A stretch of DNA of 64,000 bases from Qiania dongpingensis. GTDB lineage: Bacteria; Bacillota; Clostridia; Lachnospirales; Lachnospiraceae. The stretch covers positions 2,728,001 to 2,792,000 of the forward strand of contig NZ_CP060634.1 of assembly GCF_014337195.1 (NCBI RefSeq), in the 5' to 3' direction. The translations under genes were made by a program, and so were the position numbers. Position 1 is the stretch's first letter, and the number at the start of each line of letters is the position of its first letter. Below the pieces are notes generated by a model. That model worked only from the letters and a program-made list of their open reading frames with translations. It was not told where the DNA came from and did not search any database. Positions 1 to 7,975 of this stretch are shown in pieces.

Positions 1-1
1 G

Positions 2-607
2 GCCCTTTTAAAGGAAACGGATGATAAGCTGACGGAAGCGATGGCCGGCGACGAGGCGCTGAACGCGCTGGTGACGAAACTGTATGGCAATGAACAGGAT
101 AACAACGGGGAATCTTCATCGGAGACGACAGGTTCTTCGGAGTCCTCGTCTGCCGATAATAGTGTGTTTACCGATGTGGATGAGACTGTTTATGCGAAGG
201 AAAATGTCAAGGTCAGAAAGACACCGGATGCCAACGGGGAAGTGGCCGGATCTCTGGCGGGAGGCCAGTCGGTTCATCGAACCGGCTATAATGACGGCTG
301 GAGCCGTGTGGAGTTTAATGGTGAGACCTGCTATGTTGCCGCCGGTTATCTTACGGCGACAGCCCCTGAAAGCCAGGCACAGGGAGACGGCTTTACAGAA
401 GTAGATGAGACAGTCTATGCAAAAGAGACCGTGCGTATCCGGAAGACGCCGGATGTCAATGGAGAGGTAGCCGGTTCCCTTCTGACAGGCGAGTCCATAA
501 AGCGGACAGGCTATAATGACAGCTGGAGCCGGGTCATCTATGAGGGTGAGACCTGCTATATCGGGGCCGGTTATCTGACTACGGCGGCTCCTGCAGAGTC
601 CGAATAG
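2..607 (+). CDS. SH3b-repeat protein, 3' part only
   Basis: This is the C-terminal part of a protein whose start lies left of the window; the frame is open from base 2. After a Ser/Glu-rich linker (about nt 100-165) there are two tandem bacterial SH3 domains of roughly 65 residues (nt ~170-360 and ~400-590). Each begins with TxVDETVYAKE, has a VRxRKTPD strand, and ends with a TCYxxAGYLT motif. SH3b domains usually bind peptidoglycan or cell-surface ligands, so an extracytoplasmic protein is likely, but the N-terminus that would show a signal peptide is missing. The two repeats are close copies of each other, which suggests a recent duplication. The gene ends before a sigma-A-like promoter and a terminator hairpin. 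Confidence 0.8.
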   Translation, partial: ALLKETDDKLTEAMAGDEALNALVTKLYGNEQDNNGESSSETTGSSESSSADNSVFTDVDETVYAKENVKVRKTPDANGEVAGSLAGGQSVHRTGYNDGWSRVEFNGETCYVAAGYLTATAPESQAQGDGFTEVDETVYAKETVRIRKTPDVNGEVAGSLLTGESIKRTGYNDSWSRVIYEGETCYIGAGYLTTAAPAESE

Positions 608-621
608 CCCCCAAAGGTATT

Positions 622-650
622 TTGAAAGTATGATACGGCCATGGTAAAAT
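622..650 (+). promoter_or_regulatory. Sigma-A type promoter upstream of queA
   Basis: TTGAAA at 622-627 and TAAAAT at 645-650 are separated by 17 bp. Transcription would begin near 657, before the hairpin at 671-697, so that hairpin would lie in the queA leader. Confidence 0.5.
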
Positions 651-670
651 GACCGCAGCGGCATATGGAA

Positions 671-697
671 AAGGGACGTGTGGGACGTCCCTTTTTC
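671..697 (+). terminator. Terminator-like hairpin in front of queA
   Basis: A perfect 9-bp stem (AAGGGACGT at 671-679 with ACGTCCCTT at 685-693) has a 5-nt loop and is followed by TTTCT. It may end the SH3 gene transcript. Because a good promoter lies upstream at 622-650, it may also attenuate queA. Confidence 0.65.
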
Positions 698-729
698 TGA
701 GGTTTCATCACAAGTGGGAGAGAGATAAC

Positions 730-1755
730 ATGAATGTAAAGGATTTTGACTACGAGCTGCCGGAGGAACTCATTGCCCAGGATCCGCTGGAGGACAGGAG
801 TTCTTCGCGGCTGATGACTCTGGATAAGCGCACGGGAACCGTCGGGCACAAGATATTCCGCGATATTGTGGATGATCTGATTCCCGGGGACTGCCTTGTC
901 ATCAATAATACGAAGGTAATTCCGGCCCGTCTGTTTGGCGTCAAGGAGGATACGGGGGCCACGATTGAAGTCCTGCTCCTGAAACGAAAGGAAAATAATA
1001 TCTGGGAAACCTTGGTGAAGCCGGGAAAGAAAGCTAAGACTGGAACGGTGCTTTCTTTTGGAAATGGTCTGCTGAAGGGGACTGTAGTGGAGGTAGTTGA
1101 GGAAGGGAACCGGCTTATCCAATTCTCCTATGACGGGATATTTGAAGAGATACTGGATGAATTGGGCCAGATGCCGCTGCCTCCTTATATCACGCATCCG
1201 CTCAAGGATAAGAACCGTTATCAGACGGTGTATGCCAAATACGACGGATCTGCCGCCGCGCCTACGGCCGGCCTCCATTTCACAAAGGAGCTGCTGGAGG
1301 AGATCAAGGCCAAAGGAGTGGAAATCGCGAGCGTTACTCTCCATGTGGGGCTTGGGACCTTCCGGCCGGTCAAGGTGGAGAATGTCCAGGATCACCACAT
1401 GCATTCGGAATTCTTCCGCATAGAGCCGGAGGAAGCGGAGAAGATCAATCGGGCAAAGGAGGGCGGCCATAGAGTGATCTCCGTAGGTACCACCAGCTGC
1501 CGGACCCTGGAGTCAGCGGCTGACGAGAACGGGCATATTGACGCGAAGAGCGGCTGGACGGAAATTTTCATATATCCGGGCTATAAGTTCAAGTGCATCG
1601 ATGCGCTGATCACCAATTTCCATCTTCCTCAGTCAACGCTTCTGATGCTGGTGTCCGCCCTGGCAGGCAGAGAACATGTGCTGGCGGCATATGAAGAGGC
1701 GGTGAAGGAGAGGTATCGGTTCTTTAGCTTTGGAGATGCAATGTATATTGGGTGA
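730..1755 (+). CDS. queA: tRNA preQ1(34) S-adenosylmethionine ribosyltransferase-isomerase QueA
   Basis: QueA transfers and isomerises the ribosyl part of S-adenosylmethionine onto 7-aminomethyl-7-deazaguanine at tRNA position 34, giving epoxyqueuosine. The 341 residues match the usual family length. Recognisable family stretches are the N-terminal [12 protein letters not shown], the [13 protein letters not shown] segment, the [10 protein letters not shown] motif near residue 180, [10 protein letters not shown], and the C-terminal [18 protein letters not shown] chose ATG 730 because the protein alignment begins there and GGGAG precedes it by a normal spacing; a longer frame upstream runs through the terminator hairpin. 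No tgt or queG neighbour is visible in the window. Confidence 0.95.
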   Translation: MNVKDFDYELPEELIAQDPLEDRSSSRLMTLDKRTGTVGHKIFRDIVDDLIPGDCLVINNTKVIPARLFGVKEDTGATIEVLLLKRKENNIWETLVKPGKKAKTGTVLSFGNGLLKGTVVEVVEEGNRLIQFSYDGIFEEILDELGQMPLPPYITHPLKDKNRYQTVYAKYDGSAAAPTAGLHFTKELLEEIKAKGVEIASVTLHVGLGTFRPVKVENVQDHHMHSEFFRIEPEEAEKINRAKEGGHRVISVGTTSCRTLESAADENGHIDAKSGWTEIFIYPGYKFKCIDALITNFHLPQSTLLMLVSALAGREHVLAAYEEAVKERYRFFSFGDAMYIG

Positions 1756-1778
1756 GTAAAATTTTTGACAAGGAAAGA

Positions 1779-1820
1779 ACCCGCAAAGGCGCAGTATTAC
1801 TGGGATTTTGCGGGTTTTTG
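1779..1820 (+). terminator. Intrinsic terminator after queA
   Basis: ACCCGCAAA (1779-1787) pairs with TTTGCGGGT (1807-1815) and is followed by TTTT. It separates queA from the LysR gene. Confidence 0.8.
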
Positions 1821-1866
1821 GCGTCCGAAATATGTGAATGTTAAAGCCCCTCGCTTATGGGTTTTC

Positions 1867-1895
1867 TTGTAATACAGGCTTCCGTATGCTATTAT
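1867..1895 (+). promoter_or_regulatory. Candidate promoter of the LysR gene at 1940
   Basis: TTGTAA (1867-1872) and TATTAT (1890-1895) are separated by 17 bp, placing transcription start about 40 bp before the gene. Confidence 0.4.
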
Positions 1896-1939
1896 TTGAC
1901 TAAACAATTGTGTTCAGAATATGGAAAGGACTGGTGATA

Positions 1940-2827
1940 ATGGAGCTACGGGTTTTGAATTATTTCCTGGCCATTGCCAGAGAAGAAAATATCACAAGGG
2001 CAGCGCAGTCGCTTCATGTCACGCAGCCCGTTCTCTCCCGGCAGATGATGCAGCTGGAAGAGGAACTGGGAGTGAAGCTGTTTACCAGAAGCAATCACAG
2101 AATCAATCTCACCGAAGATGGTATGCTTCTGAAACGCAGGGCACAGGAACTGGTCACCCTTGCGGAGAAAACAAGGCGGGAGTTTATCCGCAATGAGAAG
2201 GATCTAGCCGGTGAAATTACGATAGGCAGCGGAGAATTCCGAAGTACGCGGATCTTCTCACAGGTGATGACTTCCTTCCAGAAAAAGCATCCATTGGTCC
2301 GGTTTCGGATTTACAGTGGAAATGCAGAGAACATAGGCGACTACATTGAACGGGGCCTTTTGGATATGGGCGTCATGGGGGAACCGGTGGATATCCGTAA
2401 GTATGATTTTGCCACTATTCCGGAGAAAGAAACCTGGGGGATCCTGGCACGGACCGATTCGGAACTGGCCCAAAAAGAGTGCATCACTTTGGAGGATTTG
2501 ATGGATATTCCTGTAATCACAGCGTCACGGGATTTCCTGAATAGTTTTGGAAACTGGTTTGGAGACCGCTATGGTCAGCTGCAGGTTGTTGCAACCGGTA
2601 ATCTATTGTACAACGAGGCGATGTTGGTGGAGAGCGGCATGGGCGTGGTTCTCTGCATCCAGCTGAACTGCACCTATGAAAATCTCCGGTTTATCCCCCT
2701 GTTTCCTGCGGTGGAATCCCGCACGGTGCTGGCGTGGAAGAAAGACCAGATATTCTCCAAAGCAACTGCATCATTTATTGAATATGCGAGATCATGCTTT
2801 AAGAACATATCTTACAATGATATATAG
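1940..2827 (+). CDS. LysR-family transcriptional regulator
   Basis: This is a 295-residue LysR regulator. The N-terminal winged helix-turn-helix covers residues 1-60, with the typical AREENITRAAQSLHVTQP and LSRQMMQLEEELG segments, followed by a substrate-binding-like effector domain (about 90-290). ATG 1940 is preferred because AAAGGA precedes it and MELRVLNYF is the usual family start. It resembles the LysR at 7976-8845 (both start MELRVLxYxLAxxRE), so the two are probably paralogs. Its target is not evident. The flavodoxin and oxidoreductase genes downstream are candidates, since such regulators often sit beside them. Confidence 0.9.
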   Translation: MELRVLNYFLAIAREENITRAAQSLHVTQPVLSRQMMQLEEELGVKLFTRSNHRINLTEDGMLLKRRAQELVTLAEKTRREFIRNEKDLAGEITIGSGEFRSTRIFSQVMTSFQKKHPLVRFRIYSGNAENIGDYIERGLLDMGVMGEPVDIRKYDFATIPEKETWGILARTDSELAQKECITLEDLMDIPVITASRDFLNSFGNWFGDRYGQLQVVATGNLLYNEAMLVESGMGVVLCIQLNCTYENLRFIPLFPAVESRTVLAWKKDQIFSKATASFIEYARSCFKNISYNDI

Positions 2828-2860
2828 GAATTAGACATCAACTAAATAAGACGATACAAT

Positions 2861-2896
2861 AAAGGTGTTCCAGAGAGGGGCGCCTTTATTTTTTTT
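2861..2896 (+). terminator. Terminator between LysR and MerR genes
   Basis: AAAGGTG (2861-2867) pairs with CGCCTTT (2881-2887) with one G-U pair, followed by a long T run (ATTTTTTTT). Confidence 0.7.
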
Positions 2897-2921
2897 GAAA
2901 TATTGGTTACGAGGTGAAGAA

Positions 2922-3281
2922 ATGACAATCAACGAAGCGAGTGAACGATATCAAATCCCTGTGGAAGTATTGAAAGAGTACGAGAGCTGGGGACTGTGCG
3001 GTGCGGTTAAAAAAGTAATGGGGGCATGGCAGTATGACGAAGATGATATCCAGCGGCTGAGTATGATTATGACGCTGCATGATATAGGATTCAGTAATGA
3101 AGAGGTAGAGACTTACATGCGCCTGTTGCTGGAGGGAGACTCCACGGAGGAGGAACGGATGTCCATGCTGAGCCGAAAGCGGGACAGCGCGCTGGATGAG
3201 ATTCATTTTAAAGAAAGGCAGCTGGACCGTCTGGATTATCTCCGGTATAAAATGAAAAACGCAAAGAAGCCAGAACAATAA
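2922..3281 (+). CDS. MerR-family transcriptional regulator
   Basis: This 119-residue protein has a MerR-type helix-turn-helix (residues 1-70: MTINEASERYQIP, then LKEYESWGL in place of the usual RYYxxxGLL, then DIQRLSMIMTLHDIGFS). A helical dimerisation region ends in ERQLDRLDYLRYKMKN. ATG 2922 follows a GAGGTGA ribosome site. The usual tyrosine-rich recognition segment is changed, and there are no cysteines for metal binding in the C-terminal helix, so an organic or redox ligand is more likely than a metal. The C-terminal half aligns clearly with the small protein at 18689-18940. Confidence 0.85.
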   Translation: MTINEASERYQIPVEVLKEYESWGLCGAVKKVMGAWQYDEDDIQRLSMIMTLHDIGFSNEEVETYMRLLLEGDSTEEERMSMLSRKRDSALDEIHFKERQLDRLDYLRYKMKNAKKPEQ

Positions 3282-3316
3282 GGAGTCAAAAGCTGATTAA
3301 AAAGGAGAGTAAGTTT

Positions 3317-3385
3317 ATGGAGAGCAATAAGAAGATGCCGTGTGTTGCGCTTGAAACCTGGTCCTGGGAAAGCCCTATGGCCTGA
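3317..3385 (+). pseudogene. 22-codon remnant of an aldo/keto reductase
   Basis: A good ribosome site (AAAGGAGAG) precedes ATG 3317, which opens a 22-codon frame ending at TGA 3383. Residues 7-18 (MPCVALETWSWE) resemble the first beta strand of aldo/keto reductases, where xPxxALGTWSWG is common. After this the reading frame is lost. I read it as the translated stub of a deleted aldo/keto reductase, but a real micropeptide cannot be excluded. The start signals are still intact. Confidence 0.45.
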
Positions 3386-3422
3386 ACGGAAAAGAAAACA
3401 AATAAATAGGAGATGATCACGT

Positions 3423-4127
3423 ATGAAGAAATTACTAGCTTTAGCACTGTCTGTTCTGATGCTGACCCTGTCTGCTTGTGGAAACACCGGCACTCAAACA
3501 TTGGAGGGACCATCAGAGGAGTCTTCCCAGATCAACAGCCGCATTTCAGATGAAACCCAACTCCCGGAAAAGGAAGAAAGTTCAAATACTGCAGTGACGG
3601 CGGAATCCACAGAGGATGCGTCAGACGATCCCGCCGGGGAAGATACAGGAAAAGCACTGGTCGTCTATTTCTCCTGGTCCGGTAATACAGAGACCCTGGC
3701 CGGTGAAATCCAAAGCCAGACCGGCGCCGACTTATTTGAACTCATCCCGGAAGAGCCGTATACGGATGATTATGATACCCTCCTGGATATCGCACAGGAA
3801 GAGCAGAGGAATGATGCCCGGCCGGCTATTTCCGGCAGCATTACCGGGTGGGAGAATTATGAAGTGATCTATGTGGGTTACCCAAACTGGTGGGGAGATA
3901 TGCCCATGATCCTTTACAGCTTTTTTGATGAGTATGATTTGTCTGGAAAAACCATCGCTCCTTTCTGCACCAGCGGAGGAAGCGGTCTTTCGGATACGAT
4001 CAATTCTATGAGGGCGCTGGAGCCGGATGCCGTTGTTCTGGATGGGCTGCACCTTGGCAGTTCCGCCGCATCTGCCCCCGGCAGTGCTGTAACACAATGG
4101 CTGAATGGGCTGGGCTTGACAGAGTAA
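3423..4127 (+). CDS. Flavodoxin-domain lipoprotein
   Basis: The 234-residue protein begins with a lipoprotein signal peptide (MKKLLALALSVLMLTLSAC, lipobox Cys at 19) and a Ser/Glu-rich linker to about residue 78. A flavodoxin-like domain follows: VVYFSWSGNTETLA is the FMN phosphate loop, and VGYPNWWGDMP and FCTSGGSG contact the isoalloxazine ring in this family. It would be an extracytoplasmic FMN electron carrier anchored to the membrane. The gene is 4 bp from the ribosome site of the next lipoprotein and lies in a run of redox genes. The 4Fe-4S and reductase partners are not identifiable from sequence alone. Confidence 0.85.
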   Translation: MKKLLALALSVLMLTLSACGNTGTQTLEGPSEESSQINSRISDETQLPEKEESSNTAVTAESTEDASDDPAGEDTGKALVVYFSWSGNTETLAGEIQSQTGADLFELIPEEPYTDDYDTLLDIAQEEQRNDARPAISGSITGWENYEVIYVGYPNWWGDMPMILYSFFDEYDLSGKTIAPFCTSGGSGLSDTINSMRALEPDAVVLDGLHLGSSAASAPGSAVTQWLNGLGLTE

Positions 4128-4140
4128 GGAGGTGCCGAAT

Positions 4141-4659
4141 ATGAAACGATTGCTGACACTTGCCCTGTCGCTGCTGCTGGTATTTATGCTGGCGGCCTGC
4201 GGCCAGGCGGAAACGGATCATACAGAGAATACATTGGCGGAGATTCCCGAACAATTCATATTGATTGAGGGCGGGGCCTTTTTGATGGGAAGCCCGGAGT
4301 CGGAGGCCTGGAGAGGTGAGGATGAAGCGCAGCACGAAGTAGCAGTAAGCGATTTCTATATCTGCCGGTACGAGCTGACCCAGGCAGAGTATGAAGAAGT
4401 GACAGGCAGCAATCCCAGCAGCTTCACCGGAGAGTACAGGGAGACAACGGTTGAGATTGGCAGTTTCTTCCCGAATAAATTTGGCCTGTATGATATGCAC
4501 GGAAACGTGAGCGAATGGGTGTGGGACTATTACGGCGCCTACGAACCCGGGGAACAGACAGACCCTACGGGCCCGGCGGAGGAATCCCTGCGCATATACC
4601 GGGGCGGGGGCAGCAGTGATACCATATTCTCTGCAGCCGCTGGCCCTGTTCTGAAATAG
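4141..4659 (+). pseudogene. FGE/sulfatase-modifying-like lipoprotein with internal deletion
   Basis: The start is a normal lipoprotein signal (lipobox LAAC) followed by the start of a formylglycine-generating-enzyme-like domain (FILIEGGAFLMGSPESEAW, YELTQAEYEEVTGSNPSSF). The sequence then jumps directly from SSFTG to EYRETTVEIGS and GLYDMHGNVSEWVWDYYG, which normally lie near the end of the domain. Roughly 80-100 residues of the core, including the LPTEAEWEYA region, are absent, and the end after YRGGG does not match the family. The frame stays open over 172 codons, so a short product may still be made, but a functional FGE fold is very unlikely. The junction lies at a GGAGAG, which suggests deletion at a short direct repeat. 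Confidence 0.7.
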
Positions 4660-4676
4660 AGAAAGGGAGTGATAGA

Positions 4677-5216
4677 ATGAAGATATTTGTAATCGAGAGC
4701 AGCCCGCACCGGAAGGGCTCTTCCAACCTGTTGGCCGAGAATTTTATGCGCGGCGTCAAAGAAGCCGGCCATCAGGTCACGGTATTTGACGCAGCCCATG
4801 CGGACCTGCATCCCTGTCTGGGATGCGAGGGCTGCGGCATGTCCGGGCCGTGCGTCCAGAAAGATGATATGGCATTGATTCGAAAAAGCCTGATGGAAAC
4901 AGATTTAGTGGTGTTTGTGACTCCGCTTTACTATTTTGGCCTTTCTGCGCAGCTTAAAATGGTCATCGACCGGTTTTACAGCTTCAATGGGGCATTGACT
5001 GCCAGGCGGCTGAAGTCGGTGCTTCTTGCGGCGGCGTGGAACGGGGATGACTGGACCATGAAGGATATCAAAAACCATTATCAAACCCTGTGCAGTTATC
5101 TGAATTTCCGGGACCAGGGAATGGTGCTGGGAACCGGCTGCGGGACCCCTGACATGACAAAAAGAACAAAATTCCCCCAGGAGGCGTATGAGCTGGGTAA
5201 AAGAATAGGCGGGTGA
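4677..5216 (+). CDS. NADPH-dependent FMN reductase / iron-sulfur flavoprotein family
   Basis: This 179-residue flavodoxin-fold protein has the SSPHRKGSSNLLAE phosphate-binding loop at its N-terminus. The motif CLGCEGCGMSGPCVQKDDM (about residues 46-64) is typical of iron-sulfur flavoproteins and their FMN reductase relatives. TPLYYFGLSAQLKMVIDRFY is the family flavin-binding and dimer segment. It probably reduces flavin or small electrophiles with NAD(P)H. It stands 4 bp upstream of a DUF4405 membrane protein and is likely co-transcribed with it, which suggests cytosolic electron supply to a membrane partner. The similar protein at 21546-22064 is a paralog. Confidence 0.85.
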   Translation: MKIFVIESSPHRKGSSNLLAENFMRGVKEAGHQVTVFDAAHADLHPCLGCEGCGMSGPCVQKDDMALIRKSLMETDLVVFVTPLYYFGLSAQLKMVIDRFYSFNGALTARRLKSVLLAAAWNGDDWTMKDIKNHYQTLCSYLNFRDQGMVLGTGCGTPDMTKRTKFPQEAYELGKRIGG

Positions 5217-5220
5217 ACAC

Positions 5221-5961
5221 ATGAAACCAAAAGCTGTAATCAAGACCGTCATTGATATCTGGATGACGGCGGCCCTTCTTTTTTTGATGGGCTATCAGTT
5301 TTGGGGGGATATGGCACATGAATGGGCAGGAGCGGGAATCTTCCTCTTATTTATTGCACACCACCTGCTGAACCGGAACTGGTACAAGGGGCTCTTCAGG
5401 GGGCAGTATACTCCCATGCGCATCTTTCGTCTGTGCGTCAATCTTCTCACTCTTTCTGCCATGCTGGCCCTCATGTACAGCAGTATCGTCATGTCCCGCC
5501 ATGTATTTGTTTTCCTGCCCATCGAGGGCGGGATGTCTCTGGCCAGGCGGCTGCATATCCTGGGGGCGTACTGGGGATTTGTGTTGATGAGCCTGCATCT
5601 GGGTCTGCACTGGAGTATGTTTGTTGGGATGGCCAGAAAAGGACTTAAAGTTCAGAAGTCCTCCAGGGTGCGGTCCGCCCTCCTGTTTGCGGTTGGGTTG
5701 CTGATTGCAGCTTATGGAATTTACGCGTTTGTCGGCCGGGATTTTGTGACCTATCTGTTTTTGCAGTCTGAATTCGTTTTTCTTGATTATAATGAACGCG
5801 TCCATCTGTTTTATCTGGATTATCTGGCGCTGATGGGGTTATTTATCTTTCTATCCCATTATGCTTCAAAGCTGTTGACGGCTATAGGGAAGAGAAAAAG
5901 AACACAGAGAAAAGAAAGCTTGAAACGATTCTTTGCGGCAAGGAGGATATTGAAAAATTGA
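5221..5961 (+). CDS. DUF4405 cytochrome-b-like membrane protein
   Basis: The 246-residue protein has about six hydrophobic helices with paired histidines: IAHHLLNRNWY near residue 41, SRHVFVFLP near 90 and MSLHLGLHWSMF near 120. These match DUF4405 (flavinylation-associated cytochrome), a heme-binding four-helix family often found with flavin transferases and flavoproteins. The C-terminus is Lys/Arg-rich and cytosolic. The neighbour upstream is an FMN reductase; no FMN-binding-domain or ApbE gene is present here. A role in moving electrons across the membrane is an inference. Confidence 0.75.
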   Translation: MKPKAVIKTVIDIWMTAALLFLMGYQFWGDMAHEWAGAGIFLLFIAHHLLNRNWYKGLFRGQYTPMRIFRLCVNLLTLSAMLALMYSSIVMSRHVFVFLPIEGGMSLARRLHILGAYWGFVLMSLHLGLHWSMFVGMARKGLKVQKSSRVRSALLFAVGLLIAAYGIYAFVGRDFVTYLFLQSEFVFLDYNERVHLFYLDYLALMGLFIFLSHYASKLLTAIGKRKRTQRKESLKRFFAARRILKN

Positions 5962-6009
5962 GCGGTACAATTACGCTTTCGGTTTATGAGGAATAGGAGA
6001 AAAAGACTT

Positions 6010-6879
6010 ATGGTGAATTATGTGAAATTGAATAATGGAATAGAAATTCCGCTGGAGGGCTTTGGTGTATTTCAGGTGACAGATCCCGCTGTCTGTGAAC
6101 AGACGGTATTAGATGCTATTGAAACGGGATACCGGTTACTTGACACGGCAAGCTCTTACCAGAATGAGGAAGCGGTAGGTCGGGCAATCCAGAAATCCTT
6201 TGTCCTCCGGAAGGAGCTGTTTATCACAACAAAGGCTTACATCCAGCAGATGGGATATGAAAAAACCATGCAGGCTTTTGAAGAATCGCTGCAAAAACTG
6301 GGACTTGAGTATCTGGATTTATATCTGATCCATATGCCCTTTGGGGATTACTACGGTTCCTGGAGAGCCATGGAGGAATTATATAAGGAAGGGAAAATCA
6401 GAGCGATTGGCGTCTGTAATTTTATGCCAGACCGCCTGCTGGATCTATGTTACAATGCGGAGGTTATTCCTCAGGTGAACCAAATCGAGCGCCACCCTCA
6501 CTATCAGCGAGCAGAAGATATGCAGATCATGAAGGAGCTTGGGGTACAGCCTCAGGCATGGGCGCCTTTTGCAGAGGGTCTGAGAGGGATGTTCACGGAA
6601 CCGGTGTTAATGAAAATTGCAGAAAAGCACGGCAAAACACCGGCACAAGTAATTTTGCGCTGGAATGTACAGCAGAATGTGATTGTCATCCCAAAATCCG
6701 TTCACAGAGAACGCATGGCAGAGAATCTGGATATCTGGGATTTTGAACTGGATGCAGAGGATTTAGAAAAAATCGGCGGCCTTGATATGGAAACTCCTTC
6801 GATGCTGGATACCAGAAAGATCAGCGAAGTGAAACGGGTATATGGTTACCTCAACAACCCGGTATTGACCAGCTTATGA
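6010..6879 (+). CDS. Aldo/keto reductase
   Basis: This is a TIM-barrel NADPH-dependent reductase of 289 residues. The catalytic tetrad is visible: Asp and Tyr in LLDTASSYQNE (near residue 45), Lys in FITTKAYIQ and His in LIHMPFGDYYG. The cofactor-binding IPKSVHRERMAENL lies near the C-terminus. ATG 6010 is chosen because GGAG precedes it and the family begins with xYVKLNNGIEIP; an upstream ATG at 5986 lacks a clear ribosome site. It belongs to the group of bacterial 2,5-diketo-gluconate or methylglyoxal reductase-like enzymes; the substrate cannot be told. Confidence 0.9.
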   Translation: MVNYVKLNNGIEIPLEGFGVFQVTDPAVCEQTVLDAIETGYRLLDTASSYQNEEAVGRAIQKSFVLRKELFITTKAYIQQMGYEKTMQAFEESLQKLGLEYLDLYLIHMPFGDYYGSWRAMEELYKEGKIRAIGVCNFMPDRLLDLCYNAEVIPQVNQIERHPHYQRAEDMQIMKELGVQPQAWAPFAEGLRGMFTEPVLMKIAEKHGKTPAQVILRWNVQQNVIVIPKSVHRERMAENLDIWDFELDAEDLEKIGGLDMETPSMLDTRKISEVKRVYGYLNNPVLTSL

Positions 6880-6961
6880 TATATCATAGTGTATTGTGAG
6901 GATACAGCAATATAATAAAGAGTCCAATGAATATAGAAAATTAAAAAAGGAGGAAATCAAA

Positions 6962-7474
6962 ATGGAATTTTATGAGGTGATCAGGGGGCGTTTTTCCTGC
7001 AAAAAATTTGACGGCCGTCCGGTAGAGAAACCGCAGCTGGATGCCATTCTGGAAGCAGGGCGGCTTGCGCCAACCGCAAAGAATCTGCAGGAACAGCATA
7101 TTTATGTGGTACAGTCCGAAAAAGGGCTTGTCAAAATTGATAAGATGACTCCATGTCGCTATGGTGCCGTTACAGTCTTAGTTGTAGCCTTCGATAAAAA
7201 CAACGTCTTTACTTATCCGGGTGAAAAGCGGGATTCTGGCGTTGAGGATGCCACCATCGTGGCAGCGCACATGATGCTGGCAGCAAAAGCGGAGGGCGTG
7301 GACAGCTGTTGGATCAACTTCTTTGACCCGGACATGGTGGCTAAAGAATTCGGCCTGCCAGAGAATGAAGAAGTACTGATGATGCTGGACCTGGGATATG
7401 CGGCAGAGGGCGCCGAACCGCTCGCATCCCACAGCCAGCGCAAGGAGATTTCTGAGACTGTTACTTGTATCTAA
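6962..7474 (+). CDS. Nitroreductase-family flavoenzyme
   Basis: The 170 residues form a compact nitroreductase fold. The N-terminal RGRFSCKKFDGRPVEKPQLD and LEAGRLAPTAKNLQ bind FMN phosphate, and DATIVAAHMMLAAKAEGVDSCWI is the central dimer helix. FMN-dependent NAD(P)H oxidation is expected; possible substrates are quinones, nitroaromatics or enoates. ATG 6962 is preceded by an AAAAGGAGG ribosome site, so an upstream in-frame start at 6896 is rejected. It is followed after 22 bp by the start of a broken flavodoxin gene. Confidence 0.9.
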   Translation: MEFYEVIRGRFSCKKFDGRPVEKPQLDAILEAGRLAPTAKNLQEQHIYVVQSEKGLVKIDKMTPCRYGAVTVLVVAFDKNNVFTYPGEKRDSGVEDATIVAAHMMLAAKAEGVDSCWINFFDPDMVAKEFGLPENEEVLMMLDLGYAAEGAEPLASHSQRKEISETVTCI

Positions 7475-7496
7475 CAATAGAAACGGAGGAATAAAA

Positions 7497-7783
7497 ATGA
7501 GTAAAACTTTAGTCGCGTATTTTTCCGCCAGCGGCGTAATAAGGCAGATCTGGACTGGACAAATAAAATGAGCCGCAGCAGCGCAGAGATGAATGACAAG
7601 TCGTTCCGTCCGGCGGTTGCCAATAAAGTGGAGAACATGCAGGAGTACACCCATGTGTTTGTGGGTTTCCCCATCTGGTGGTATATAGCGCCTACGATCA
7701 TCAATACCTTTCTGGAGCAATATGACTTGACCGGCAAGAAGATCATTCCGTTTGCCACCTCCGGCATGAGCGGCATGGGCTGA
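7497..7783 (+). pseudogene. Flavodoxin gene broken by internal deletion
   Basis: ATG 7497 opens a frame beginning [14 protein letters not shown], nearly the same as the intact flavodoxin at 50419. It then shifts frame and stops at 7571. In another frame the homology resumes at [21 protein letters not shown] and runs through [19 protein letters not shown] to ATSGMSGMG, where a TGA ends it. Relative to the paralog about 35 codons are missing after the FMN loop, and the last 40 codons are absent. A normal ribosome site remains. The gene is non-functional as a flavodoxin. Confidence 0.8.
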
Positions 7784-7892
7784 GAGCTTTTAAGGAGGAA
7801 TACGTCCGGCCCATTGGGAATCACGCAAAACAGCACGTCCCACGCCAATCAGATCAGCTTTGGTATACTGTAATAAGAATGGTGTATGTAAT

Positions 7893-7936
7893 AAGGGACA
7901 GCGTTACAGCTATGTGGCTGTAATGCTGTCCCTTTT
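7893..7936. terminator. Long terminator hairpin between convergent genes
   Basis: AAGGGACAGC (7893-7902) pairs perfectly with GCTGTCCCTT (7925-7934), and the inner TTACAGC/GCTGTAA extends the stem. TTTT follows on the plus strand. It lies 40 bp past the end of the leftward LysR gene and could serve both directions. Confidence 0.75.
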
Positions 7937-7975
7937 CGTCAGCCATAAATCAAATCATGCAGCGGCGCTGGTCTG

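Noticed and set aside
571..1470. 299-codon minus-strand frame opposite queA
   Set aside because: It is fully antisense to the well-supported queA gene and has no family features.
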